Part shown: in pieces, positions 1 to 9,112 of the stretch | Position numbering within the stretch: position 1 is the stretch's first letter | Layout of the letters: each line of letters opens with the position of its first letter | Program-made: the position numbers and the translations under genes | Notes under the pieces: model-generated | Told to the model about the DNA's origin: nothing | The model's database searches: none | The model's input: the letters and a program-made list of their open reading frames with translations, nothing else | Assembly (NCBI RefSeq): GCF_024362695.1 | Contig: NC_065407.1 | Span: 10,354,001-10,418,000 of the forward strand | Direction: 5' to 3' | Source of the DNA: Pectinophora gossypiella | Lineage: Eukaryota; Arthropoda; Insecta; Lepidoptera; Gelechiidae | Length of the DNA: 64,000 nucleotides

Positions 1-2399
1 ACGCTTTAACAGACTTCGAATCATGAAAATGAAAAGACATAACAGCTTATGTGACCGACTCATATCCCGGAATACGACTGATATGCCACCCGCCCAGAAT
101 TTTGTGCATTTTTTTGTCGGTTAAAACACGGGTTTTTAAAAATGTACCCAAAGTGCTAATTGGTTGAAGCGCCAAAAAGTAGCTTCGATTGATCTGAAAC
201 CAAGATCAGTCGACGCGGAAAAAATCGCTGATTCCGAATATATATATAAGTCAATTTCGCCCAAAATGTCGCTTAAACCCATTTGCCTTTCAACCCTCGA
301 TATGTAAGCCGCTTATTGTACTCTTTCTATTTCTCTTTTGTATTTTGTATTTTCCTGTTTGTGGAATAAAGTATTTGTTATGTTATGTAAGTCATCTAAA
401 ATACACCTATATATATAAACATGCATAAACGTTACCTTTATTCCTAGTAGGAAGTTGAGAGTGCCTCCTTTACTTCACACCGAACAAAATTATGAAGTAA
501 GTTCCTACTTCATAAGTGTTTAAAATCTTTCTGTCCGTTCTAATACGTTTCCAAGGACCGGAATCCTCAATAGTCAATAAATACAAAACCCTTTTAATTT
601 ATTCCAAATATCGACTGAGTTTTATCGCCTATTTTACAATAAGATAACCCAGAAAACCAGAGCCACCGAGGCCTTAAATGATGATCACGTAAAAGGCACA
701 ACATTAGGACAATAAAGTGGACCTTTGCCTATAACAATCATAATGCACGAACCCTTTCGGCTTAACAACTTGGGCCCGTTTCAGCATTATACGCTCGCAA
801 AGTGTCAACGCGATAAAGTATTATTTAAAATGATATCGTAAGGTGTTTAGAGACGTTAATGTTCGGTATACGAACAGAATATCAATGTTATAATCCGTTT
901 AGACAGTCCTTTGTTCGGGAGGGTTTGTTCTCAAATTATTGAATACGTTTCTTTCACTGCTTTCTCAGTTATTTATTTATTTTATTTGAGCTACATGAAT
1001 TTACATCATGAAATGTCTTCTTTTCTTTGTAATTAAGTATAAAATAAATACTTATTAAGTACTTAAGTAATTTGTTATAATCATTGAAATTTAAAGTAAA
1101 CAAATATTTGGCGAAAAATTCTGATTCAAAATGTTGTTCCAGGGTAAGTATTTATCCTTTTTAAAAAGAAATACGCGACATACTGTGCTAATTTAGTGGA
1201 ATTGTGCCAGCGGGCGAACGAGTTTTTATCAAAAGTCGAAAAAAATATTTTCACAATCGTGTAGTTTATTGCCAACATTATTCATAGAGTACAAGCTTCC
1301 TTTATTTTTTATGGACTATTTTACCCAATTTTTGAACAATTCGCACTTATAACAACCGGAGCTCTATAAATTATATTATACGGACGAAAATAAGCATGAC
1401 ACGGCTATGACGAGCGTAGTTATTCTTCCGTAATCTGCTATCGAATGAACGTTGTCCGGAATTTATAATCATGATGAGTGGTGTCAAATATTTCACCGGA
1501 ACAAATTTGACTGCAGGAATTTTCCCTTGGAACTTTTCCTGTCCAAATGCCGTAATGACGTAAGTTACGCGCTCGTCTGATGTTCAAAATGTTTGGAATT
1601 AACTCCTGGTCTGAAACCGAAAATTATGCATAAGTAAGTAAGTTTACTTCTCGCAGTTTATCTTGTATCACTTTGAATAATCATCTAATTATTCATTAAT
1701 TATAGAAATTCAGGTGAATTTGTAACGTTTCATTAGAGCAGTTCAACGAAATTTCTTTGCCAGCCATTTTTAAATTATATAAAAAAGGTATCAATACAGC
1801 GGAATCTGCTTCCCTCGCTCAATTTTTGCGAAAAATATTTGCTTACACTGAATTTTTCACATTTTCTTCGGCGGGGTCACGGAACTGTCAAACCATTCAT
1901 ATTTAAATTGCTGGCCAATATCTCATGATACCGTGGAGGGGCTATAAAAATATCAGATGCAGGCGAGAATGGGCGGGCTGGCGTCGCGACCCGGCGTGGC
2001 TGTGTGCGTGTTGTCACCGACAAATATTAAAATATCGTATCAAAGCCCGACCCAGGTGCACGATCGTGTAGGCATGTACCCGTTAAATTTTAATACGCGT
2101 AATGTTTCACGCGCGCCCGTATTTTGGCAGATTACATGGACACTGGTCACTACAATCATGATTGATTTATATAAATCTGTCTCTACGACGACGTAATGTT
2201 GAAATAATTTTGAAATTTTGTCGTAAATTCGAACGCCCAATTTCCTGATGTCAATATTTTACATATTATTATTTTAAGTACTTACTTACCTACCTGCCAA
2301 TCTAGTTTTGATATTAATTGTAGTGGGTTACTTACTAGTCTAAGTCAATATCACATTATTGCCGTATTTTTTATAAGATAATGAAATGAACGAATGTTA
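1..2399. other. AT-rich stretch without a recognised gene
   Basis: No open frame here resembles a known protein. Positions 300-395 hold a short A/T-rich segment with an AATAAA-like signal (gtggaataaagtatttg) that resembles a retroposon 3' end, but this is weak. A TATA-like string lies at 1941-1950, just before a GC-rich patch at 1960-2010 that stands out against the surrounding AT-rich DNA. I cannot tie either to a transcript. Confidence 0.5.
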
Positions 2400-2645
2400 T
2401 GTTGGTTTGGACACATAGAGCAGATGAAGGATAATATGTTTGCGAAAGCGGTATATTACGATGGTGGAGAACCAACCGGCGTGCAACTCTGAGCCAGCGT
2501 GTGTGTATGAAACGATTGATGAATGTCGAGAAAGCAAGAGAAGTGTGTCAGGATCGTAATAAATAATGGAATTCCATAGTCTCTGCTAACCCCGGTGGGA
2601 AATAGACGTGATTTTACATATGTATGTATATTTTTGTAAGGTAAG
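2400..2645 (+). mobile_element. LINE 3' fragment (family Z, copy 1)
   Basis: This is the 3' end of a non-LTR retrotransposon that recurs at 22838-23312, 51757-51897, 55552-55634 (minus) and 57160-57276 (minus). Shared landmarks are a degenerate coding part reading like 'WFGHIEQMKD', the string gaaacgattgatgaatgt, then ccatagtctctgct and the closing ccggtgggaaata. The copy ends in TATG-type simple repeat. Only the last part of the ORF and the 3' UTR survive, so it is 5' truncated and inactive. The clade (CR1- or RTE-like) cannot be fixed from this short piece. Confidence 0.7.
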
Positions 2646-3232
2646 ATAACGGTTTGGCTGTGGGGTTCTTGGGGTGCCAAAATTTTTTTTAACAAGAATG
2701 AGAGCAACCATGCGGAAAGCTTTAAAAGCTATTAGTACTTGTTAAACTCTCCAAAATAAACGTCCTATAAGTTTTCAATTCTATATAAAATAAATTAATG
2801 ACCAACAGATTGTATAACTGCGATTTATAACGTTCTTACTGTCTCGTATTACCTTATTTAGCCAAACTGTTTTTCACTTTTCTCGTGTAACACTCGCGTT
2901 TACAAAAGTTACTTTAAATGTCAAACCAAGTTCGATTAAAAGTCGTAACCCGCTGACAAAGATTATAGTACCGCAAATAAGCAAGACACAAACATTAATC
3001 ATCGGCATGTTTACAACTTTCGGAATCGACAGGAAATGTGGAACGGAACCGGAAGCTCGGTGTAAGTCTGCCGTAAAATAGCAATGCGATCTGTATTGGT
3101 GTGTTCCGGGGACCGTCGCAAATATTGGTGACTTTTCCCCTCTGCTGTACGGAATCGAGCTACCAGTGAAATAATAATCATTGCTTTCAAGGAAACTTAC
3201 CTTTTTCACCTTTCCAGTACGAAAAGGATTTT
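2646..3232. other. no recognised feature
   Basis: Ordinary AT-rich DNA. A minus-strand open frame covering 2874-3311 runs into the adjacent retroposon and shows no recognisable domain. Confidence 0.5.
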
Positions 3233-3549
3233 CTTGCGTAAAAATTTCAGGGCTCCGATACTTCAGGGCCCCGATACCGACCCCGCCGGCGTGGTTGACG
3301 ATTTCCCTCATTCAGCGCTTATCGCTATCGACCCGCTAGGGTAGATTAATTCTTTCAAATATTTTTCCTCTCAGACGACGACCTAAACCCAGGTTCGCGC
3401 CCAACTGGGCACCCTCAGGCCTGTTGTCTTAAACGTTGTACCGGGTGAGAGCCTTCAGCGCTCCCCATTTGTCCGGCCAAGTAGTTAATGCCATCTGCGG
3501 CAAATCTACAATAAGTCACGTCAAAAAAAAAAAAAACTTGCGTAAAAAT
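3233..3549 (+). mobile_element. poly(A) retroposon family B, copy 1, with target-site duplication
   Basis: The body at 3246-3536 ends in an A-run and is bracketed by the perfect 13-bp direct repeat cttgcgtaaaaat at 3233-3245 and 3537-3549. That is the signature of target-primed reverse transcription. The same sequence recurs at 15378-15664 (minus), 41080-41439 and 50884-51218. Landmarks in order are gaccccgccggcgtgg, ttcgcgcccaactgggcacc, gtaccgggtgagagcc and gtccggccaagtagttaatg, then the A tail. No protein domain or clear tRNA head is visible, so it may be a SINE or the 3' UTR of an unseen LINE. This copy is 5' shorter than the copy at 41093. Confidence 0.85.
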
Positions 3550-4179
3550 AAAGAAGAAAGTGAGTAACATCCCGTTTTAATATCTTGTCAGGTAAAGTAG
3601 CTTTTTACTTTTATATTCGAATAGTTCCCATGGAAGCAGACAATGGAATATAGTCATTCGGCCTCATATACAGTAAATAATTATTGTAGGAGATTTATAT
3701 ACTGAGTAATAGATTAATAATAAATAAGAAAACCTGGTCACGTTGGTCTAACAGGAAGCTCGGGAGGTGATAATCTTGCGATGGATGTACCTCTGTCTAC
3801 CCGAATTATGAGCGTATGTAAGTTACAAAAATTGTTTTAATAAATGTAGCGGAAATCTTTCTACACATACATGTTATGACAAACAATATGCTATCTACTT
3901 ACTTACCGGTCTAACTACCTATATAGATGTAAGAAGAAGGAGTTTCATACAAGTAAGAAATGCAATTTACTTGAAGAACGATACAAGTCCTGGAAATACG
4001 AGGTACCGATAGATTGGATTTTCAGATTAACCCCTTTGGCAGGACTCCCGAGGTTATTTCATATATTCAACTGAATAACGTTAGTTCTGCACTTCAATAT
4101 TGGAAAACATGAATCTATAAAATGGTGACCTAAAGCATCTTCATGCCATGAGCATTTCGTGGTAAACAGAGGTAGAGAT
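3550..4179. other. no recognised feature
   Basis: AT-rich sequence. I see no coding signal, long inverted repeat or match to the repeat families in this window. Confidence 0.5.
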
Positions 4180-4426
4180 GTGCCCTGTTTATCAAAACTT
4201 ACAAGCCCTGTATACAAGAAATTTTCTTGTAAACATTTTCATTATTACAAGTATGTGTTTATCAAAACTACACATGTAAATTACATGTTACAAGTGTCAG
4301 CATTTATTTCACAAGTATATTTTACAATCCCTCTACTTTTCTGATAAACGTAAAACGTTACACGCACTTGTGAGTAACTTGTAGCTTGTGCACGTGTAGA
4401 CTTGTAAGTTTTGATAAACACGGCAC
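4180..4426. mobile_element. non-autonomous DNA transposon (MITE) with 26-bp TIRs
   Basis: The ends are inverted repeats at 4180-4205 and 4401-4426, both beginning gtgccctgtttatcaaaac with one mismatch over 26 bp. Short motifs related to the TIR (acttgtaa/ttacaagt, and tgtttatcaaaact again near 4256) recur inside on both strands, like subterminal transposase-binding repeats. There is no coding capacity. The flanks do not give a clear target duplication, so I cannot assign a superfamily; hAT-like is possible. Confidence 0.75.
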
Positions 4427-4689
4427 TGTTTATTACACAGTTTTACGATGCTTCATTAACAGAGTATGTTTCATATTTCGTATATTTAATAGAGGGGTTG
4501 TCTCTTTCTGTATGTCTCCCTATATGAGAGTAGGTACAAGTGTCCAATTATATTTCAAATAGGTAGTTGTGGCAGTGGGATCAAATGGTCTAGTAATAAC
4601 AATAATATCGGCCCATACACGCCGTCTAGAAGTCCGGGACTCCATGGAAAAAAAAACATTATAAATAATAATAAATACTTTTATTTATA

Positions 4690-5158
4690 AAATACCTCAG
4701 TGTCTCAAGACGAAAGTCTTTGACCAGTGCGTGTCGCCAGTGATGACCTAAGGCAGTGAGACGTGGCCGCTTACTATGGGTCTCGTGAGGAGGCTCGGTG
4801 TCGCTCAGCGGCCGATGGAGAGAGCTATGCTCGGTATTTCCCTGCTCGATCGAATCAGAAATGAGGAGATCCGCAGGAAAACTAAAGTCACCGACATAGC
4901 TCGGAGAATTGCAAAGCTGAAGTGGCAGTGGGCAGGACACATAGCGAGGAGAACCGATGGCCGATGGGGCGGAAAGGTTCTGGAATGGCGACCACGCGTC
5001 GGACGACGCTCAGTGGGTAGGCCCGCTACAAGGTGGACCGACGATCTGGTGAAGGTCGCGGGAAGCCGCTGGATGCGGGCAGCGCAGGACCGATTGTCGT
5101 GGAGATCCTTGGGGGAGGCCTATGCCCAGCAGTGGGCGTCGTACGGCTGATGATGATG
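4690..5158 (+). pseudogene. RTE-like LINE pol C-terminal fragment, inactivated
   Basis: This is a 5'-truncated remnant of the C-terminal part of a non-LTR retrotransposon reverse transcriptase, the region after the RT palm. Motifs in order are LKTKVFDQC, then GSETWPLT, RAMLGISLLDRIRNEEIR, KWQWAGHIARR, GRPATRWTDDL and RLSWRSLGEAYAQQW. An in-frame TAA at 4749-4751 falls where related proteins carry Tyr in the 'VMTYGSETW' motif, so the fragment cannot be translated through. The open part after it (4776-5150) has an ATG that is almost certainly not a real start. The 3' end carries cccagcagtgggcgtcgtac followed by TGATGATGA, typical of RTE-class tails. A second copy of this tail lies at 47911-47958 on the minus strand. 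A host gene is ruled out by the truncation and tail. Confidence 0.85.
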
Positions 5159-5990
5159 ACTTTTATTGGTTGCAGTACTACCAGCTTTACGGCTTAATTG
5201 TAAAACATGAATTTATAAAAATGTAAATAACCAATATTAAAATATTCGGACGCAATTAATATTATTATGATGGGACCAAATAAAATTACTCTCTCGTAGG
5301 AAACCTCATCATTGTCTATTAAAATTCATCCATATATAAAACGGGTTCACGACCTTTCCCTCTATGAATAATTACATTAAAATATGCTCGCCACCTTACG
5401 TATACAAATACCTACTTAATAATTCGGATACATTTGGGAATATTACTGTATGCAGGTCTCATAAAAGTTGAATGGTTTATTGTCTTTTGATATACTTACT
5501 TAATCTTTTTTATTTCCCTTCATTCCGCCTTGAAATATTTTGATTATTTACGATAATGTAGACCATTCAAACAGTTCAATGGGACTAAGGTAAGATATTT
5601 GATAAACCCCCTCTTTGAAAATTGACTTTATTCGGAATATTGTGGGAATGGCCGTCGGTAAAGACTTCAAACGTCGGCTAATCGTGCCTTCCGACCTTCG
5701 AAAAGGGCCGAAGTACTTTAAACGTCTCCTTACATTATTGAACAACCTCATTTTAAATACAAGCAGGTCAAAAGTTGAACGGCTTTTTCGTTACTTTGAA
5801 ATTTAGGGTGAAAATGTGACCCCCCCTCAGTGGATTGGATTTTGGAGGATTTTAGAGACTGTCGAAGTTCTTATGTGAGCTTTAACGCACAAATTCTCTG
5901 GGCCGTAATTCCTAATGGGGTGGGCAGCGCCATAAGTTATCAGAAGACAACCCATAGCCATCATAAATTATATTATGAAAATGATGATGA
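5159..5990. other. no recognised gene
   Basis: Overlapping short open frames occur on both strands around 5550-5806, but neither shows a family motif or favourable context. Confidence 0.45.
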
Positions 5991-6290
5991 GCTCGGTGGC
6001 GCAGCGGTTAACGCGCTCAGTCTGCGATTGTTGAAGTAAAGCAACTTTCGCAAAGGCCAGTCATAGGATGGGTGACCACAAAAAAAAAGTTTTCATCTCG
6101 AGCACCTCCGTGCTTCGGAAGGCACGTTAAGCCGTTGGTCCCGGCTGCATTAGCAGTCGTTAATAACCATCAATCCGCACTGGGCCCGCGTGATGGTTTA
6201 AGGCCCGATCTCCCTATCCATCCATAGGGAAGGCCCGTGCCCCAGCAGTGGGGACGTTAATGGGCTGATGATGATGATGATGATAAAAAA
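5991..6290 (+). mobile_element. SINE with tRNA-like and 5S-like head, copy 1
   Basis: This is a complete-looking SINE. It begins gctcggtggcgcagcgg, which resembles a tRNA A box (TGGCGCAGCGG), and continues to about 6030. The stretch 6033-6078 (agtaaagcaac ... aggatgggtgacc) resembles the internal control region of 5S rRNA. The body contains ctccgtgcttcggaaggcac, ggtcccggctgcattag and a tail cagcagtggggacgttaatg, ending in (TGA)n. That tail is of the kind seen on RTE-class LINEs, implying mobilisation by such a LINE. A 5'-truncated sibling lies at 49698-49893. Confidence 0.85.
6033..6078 (+). promoter_or_regulatory. 5S-rRNA-like segment in the SINE head
   Basis: The order agtaaagcaac, about 10 nt, ggccagtcat, aggatgggtgacc parallels the A box, intermediate element and C box of 5S rRNA genes. 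If it works as there, it would be an internal RNA polymerase III promoter. The similarity was judged by eye. Confidence 0.45.
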
Positions 6291-6989
6291 GTCCTCAAAC
6301 TACCTATTGTTGTTTGAATCACAACTTTATGCCTCTTCTTTTTCGTTCTTCTTCAGTCTTGAGGTTAATACTCGTATATGTGTTATCTACACAATTTTGT
6401 GATCATCATCATCATCCTCTTGCCTTTATACCACTCTATGAAGGTGTTGGCACAAAATGTATTTTTATTCTATTCCTCTCTGTCAGTCGTATTCTAAGTA
6501 CTTACTCACATCTTTAACGAACATAATGTCCTTCTTCACACAATCTATCCACACTTCCTTGGGTCACACACACTTATTGCTAAACCTTACTCTCAAATAG
6601 ATGTGAACTATATTTCTTTTAAATAAAAGTAGAAAAAATCAAATTGAGAACCTCCTCCTTTTTTGAAGTCGGTAATAAAATAGGTATTAAATATCGCTCA
6701 TACTGTCTTGCGTTCATCTGTTATCTAATGTGATTTGTCAAAGAGTCGTTAAAGGTACTTAGTGTTCTGTAGCAGACAACTTCAGCTAGAGATAGCACTG
6801 TTTGCGAGTGGCTTAATAGAATAGTCTGCCCCGACGACCTTCTACACTCTAATTACAGTCTGAGCCTAGGTAAGTGTTATTAAAACTCAACTAAAACAGA
6901 CTTGTGCCTTTTGACTTTGATAGGGAACAAGATTAAAGAAACGCAATCGTTTGACAGCAAAAAGCCGGGAACAGTATGGCTCACAAGAT
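6291..6989. other. no recognised gene; holds one arm of a diverged direct repeat
   Basis: The string aacaagattaaag and the 35 nt after it (6927-6974) recur, diverged, at 7528-7577. Nothing else is recognisable. Confidence 0.4.
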
Positions 6990-7165
6990 TTTCCTCACGG
7001 AAAATTCATGAAAATTTTATTTATTTTTTTAATCCCTTCATAAATAAATAAATTATCAATAAGAATAAATTATTTTCAGTTCCATACTTTTGCGGCGAAA
7101 AAATCCGCTTGAATCCGCTCAGAACCATAATCTGAATCACTCATCAAAGTTTTCGTTACGATGTA
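6990..7165 (-). mobile_element. fold-back MITE family A, copy 1 (partial)
   Basis: The segment 7072-7165 carries the right arm of family A (ttattttcagttccatactt ... tttcgttacgatg), and 6995-7025 preserves part of the centre (cggaaaattcatgaaaattt). Related copies at 36450-36676 and 36713-36935 are complete. Confidence 0.65.
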
Positions 7166-7592
7166 TATGTGTACGATGTGTCCGAGTATGTGTATAAGCA
7201 ATCTGGAATGCAATAAAATTAATACAAGGCTAATACAACAGCATATAATTGCAACGGAAATCAAATGTCATGGTTTAATGTAACCGATGTGAATAGGTAA
7301 TCTTTGACAATAGCTTGGATATGAACCAACGATATTGGATACACGATAAATAAACTAATTCCATTGGTTGAAATGTCGCGTCGCGTGCGATATACGGGAT
7401 TCATGTAACGGCTACTGTTATTGATTATAATGTCATAGGTGTATTAATGCGAAAAGTGTCTGCAAGTTATCTGCCTGCCTCGACATGGATTACGAGTGAG
7501 TACGAGTATATTATCAACATTGAACGAAACAAGATTAAAGTATCGCCATCGGTTGACAACAAAAGACTTTGAACAGTCCCCTCGCGCTTATT
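7166..7592. other. no recognised gene, left flank of the DIRS element
   Basis: AT-rich DNA up to the point where similarity to the DIRS internal complementary region begins. The segment 7528-7577 is a diverged repeat of 6927-6974. Confidence 0.4.
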
Positions 7593-7657
7593 ATATATGA
7601 TCAAACGAACTTCGTAAGTGAAGTTCGATCAATATTATATAAGTCGCTTCATTCGTA

Positions 7658-7807
7658 GATATAAGTTAACCAGGTAGTCCTTTTAGCCTACAAGGCAGCT
7701 CCGCACGATTTTAAAGATTAAAAAGTATCGATTTTGACTCGATACCAAAAAATCGATTACGATAGTTTTACTTCACTTGCCACCCCATCCTAGATTACTC
7801 ATTCTTT
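7658..7807 (+). repeat. DIRS inverted terminal repeat, left
   Basis: This is a 150-bp perfect reverse complement of 12524-12673. It starts gatataagttaaccaggtag and ends tagattactcattcttt. Zero mismatches between the arms suggests recent insertion or gene conversion. This is the 3' end relative to the element's genes. Confidence 0.95.
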
Positions 7808-7858
7808 AGAGTTAAAGAGATGATGCAAAACTTTCGAAAGGGATGATGGGAGGGTGGG

Positions 7859-7976
7859 AACTTATATCTACGAATGAAGCGACTTATATAATATTGATCG
7901 AACTTCACTTACGAAGTTCGTTTGATCATATATTATATTACTTCGCTTCATTCTACGATATAAGTTAACCAGGTAG
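7859..7976 (-). repeat. DIRS internal complementary region (circle-junction template)
   Basis: Positions 7859-7933 are the exact reverse complement of the left outer end 7593-7667 (75 nt). Positions 7929-7976 are the exact reverse complement of the right outer end 12654-12701 (48 nt). The two matches overlap by 5 nt (tatat), so the region reads as left end joined to right end. In DIRS-1 models such a region guides completion of the ends and forms the circle junction. It lies just downstream of the recombinase gene, as in other DIRS elements, and is flanked by a small inverted repeat (gcaaaacttt near 7825, aaagttttgc near 7988). Confidence 0.92.
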
Positions 7977-8195
7977 ATGTTTAGAGCAAAGTTTTGCTTT
8001 CATAAAGAAATTAACGCCGATAGATAACTTAAATATATGTTTATTCTTCGATATTTATAACTATTCAGAAAACATTTACCAATCAATCAGTCTTGTTTTT
8101 ACATAGTACAAATAATTTTAGTTCCAGTTGATTATTTCATAAAGGTAAGTACATAACAAAAAACTTGGGCTTCTTGCCCTAACAATAATAATTCA

Positions 8196-9101
8196 TTACT
8201 GATTACACACTGATCTGGCAAAATCACTTTCATCGATAACTCGACGGTGATAAAATTTTGCGAATATTTCGGAATCTTTTGTCCAGCCTGCGGTTTTCCT
8301 AATAATATCGACGCTGAGACCACTGGCTGCCGCAGCAGACGTGGACGCGTGACGTGTGCTGTGAGCGCTGAAGGTGTTCACATCTACCCCACTTTCTGCA
8401 AGTACCTGTTTTATCCACCTGCTTATTGACTGTGCTGACGCGCTCTTAAAAGGGCGCTTCACAGTTAATAAGAGGTTCGGAACACTTTCTGGGCGTTTAT
8501 CGCTCGTTATGGAGAGGTAGTCCCGTAAAGTGGTAGCAGGGCATATATTTGGTCTGTCCGTGAAGAAGGGAAGAAACAACCGTGGCTGTTCTCTATTTGC
8601 CGCTGACGTTTTTATGATGTCAGTTATAAATATTCTGACACCACTTGAGGAAATTACAATGTTGTCAACTTTTATTAATGAAAAAGTTTGTACTCTGTGC
8701 GCAGTACACAACGCTAACAATATTACTAATTTTTTAGTTATCCTTTCTAATGTAAGTTCCTCATTTGGATACCATTCTGCAATACAATTGAGCACAACTT
8801 GTGGATCCCACGTGAAGCTATATTTTGGCAAATTAGGTCGCTTTCTGTATGCACCTTTCAATAACCGCTTCACTGATTCATTGGAACCGATATTGTCTCC
8901 AAGAAATAGTGAAAGGGCTGATCGGTGACTATTTAAGGAGCCATAAGATGCTCCTTTATTGTACTGTTCCGTAAGAAAAGACAAAACTATTGCTACGGAC
9001 CCTTCAAATACATTATGCTTATTTTCATGGCAATATGTCCACCAAAGTTTGAGTGTGACATTATATTGCATAATGGTATTGTCAGAAAGTGATGCAAGCA
9101 T
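8196..9101 (-). CDS. tyrosine recombinase (DIRS YR)
   Basis: This is a lambda-integrase-type tyrosine recombinase expected to insert the circular DNA form of the element. Counting from the ATG at 9101 it has about 301 residues. An N-terminal SAM-like core-binding part starts at once (LSDNTIMQYNVTLKLWW), followed by the catalytic domain. Visible catalytic residues are Arg in LCTAHRVQTF, the HxxR box HSTRHAS, the downstream Trp in KTAGWTKDSE and the Tyr in FAKFYHRR, which is a full R-H-R-W-Y set. The frame is open upstream to 9227 and overlaps the end of Pol by 115 nt in the -1 frame, but it contains no ATG there. I chose the ATG at 9101 because it lies 11 nt after the Pol stop and keeps the whole core-binding domain. 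Reinitiation, or a frameshift adding about 40 residues, are both possible. No frame damage is seen. Confidence 0.9.
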   Translation of the reverse strand: MLASLSDNTIMQYNVTLKLWWTYCHENKHNVFEGSVAIVLSFLTEQYNKGASYGSLNSHRSALSLFLGDNIGSNESVKRLLKGAYRKRPNLPKYSFTWDPQVVLNCIAEWYPNEELTLERITKKLVILLALCTAHRVQTFSLIKVDNIVISSSGVRIFITDIIKTSAANREQPRLFLPFFTDRPNICPATTLRDYLSITSDKRPESVPNLLLTVKRPFKSASAQSISRWIKQVLAESGVDVNTFSAHSTRHASTSAAAASGLSVDIIRKTAGWTKDSEIFAKFYHRRVIDESDFARSVCNQ

Positions 9102-9112
9102 CAGTTCCCAGG

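Noticed and set aside
1941..1960. TATA box and initiator
   Set aside because: TATA-like string is present, but the TCAG lies only about 10 bp downstream, and no exon follows.
4659..4940. Minus-strand 93-codon frame
   Set aside because: Antisense to the RTE-like pol remnant.
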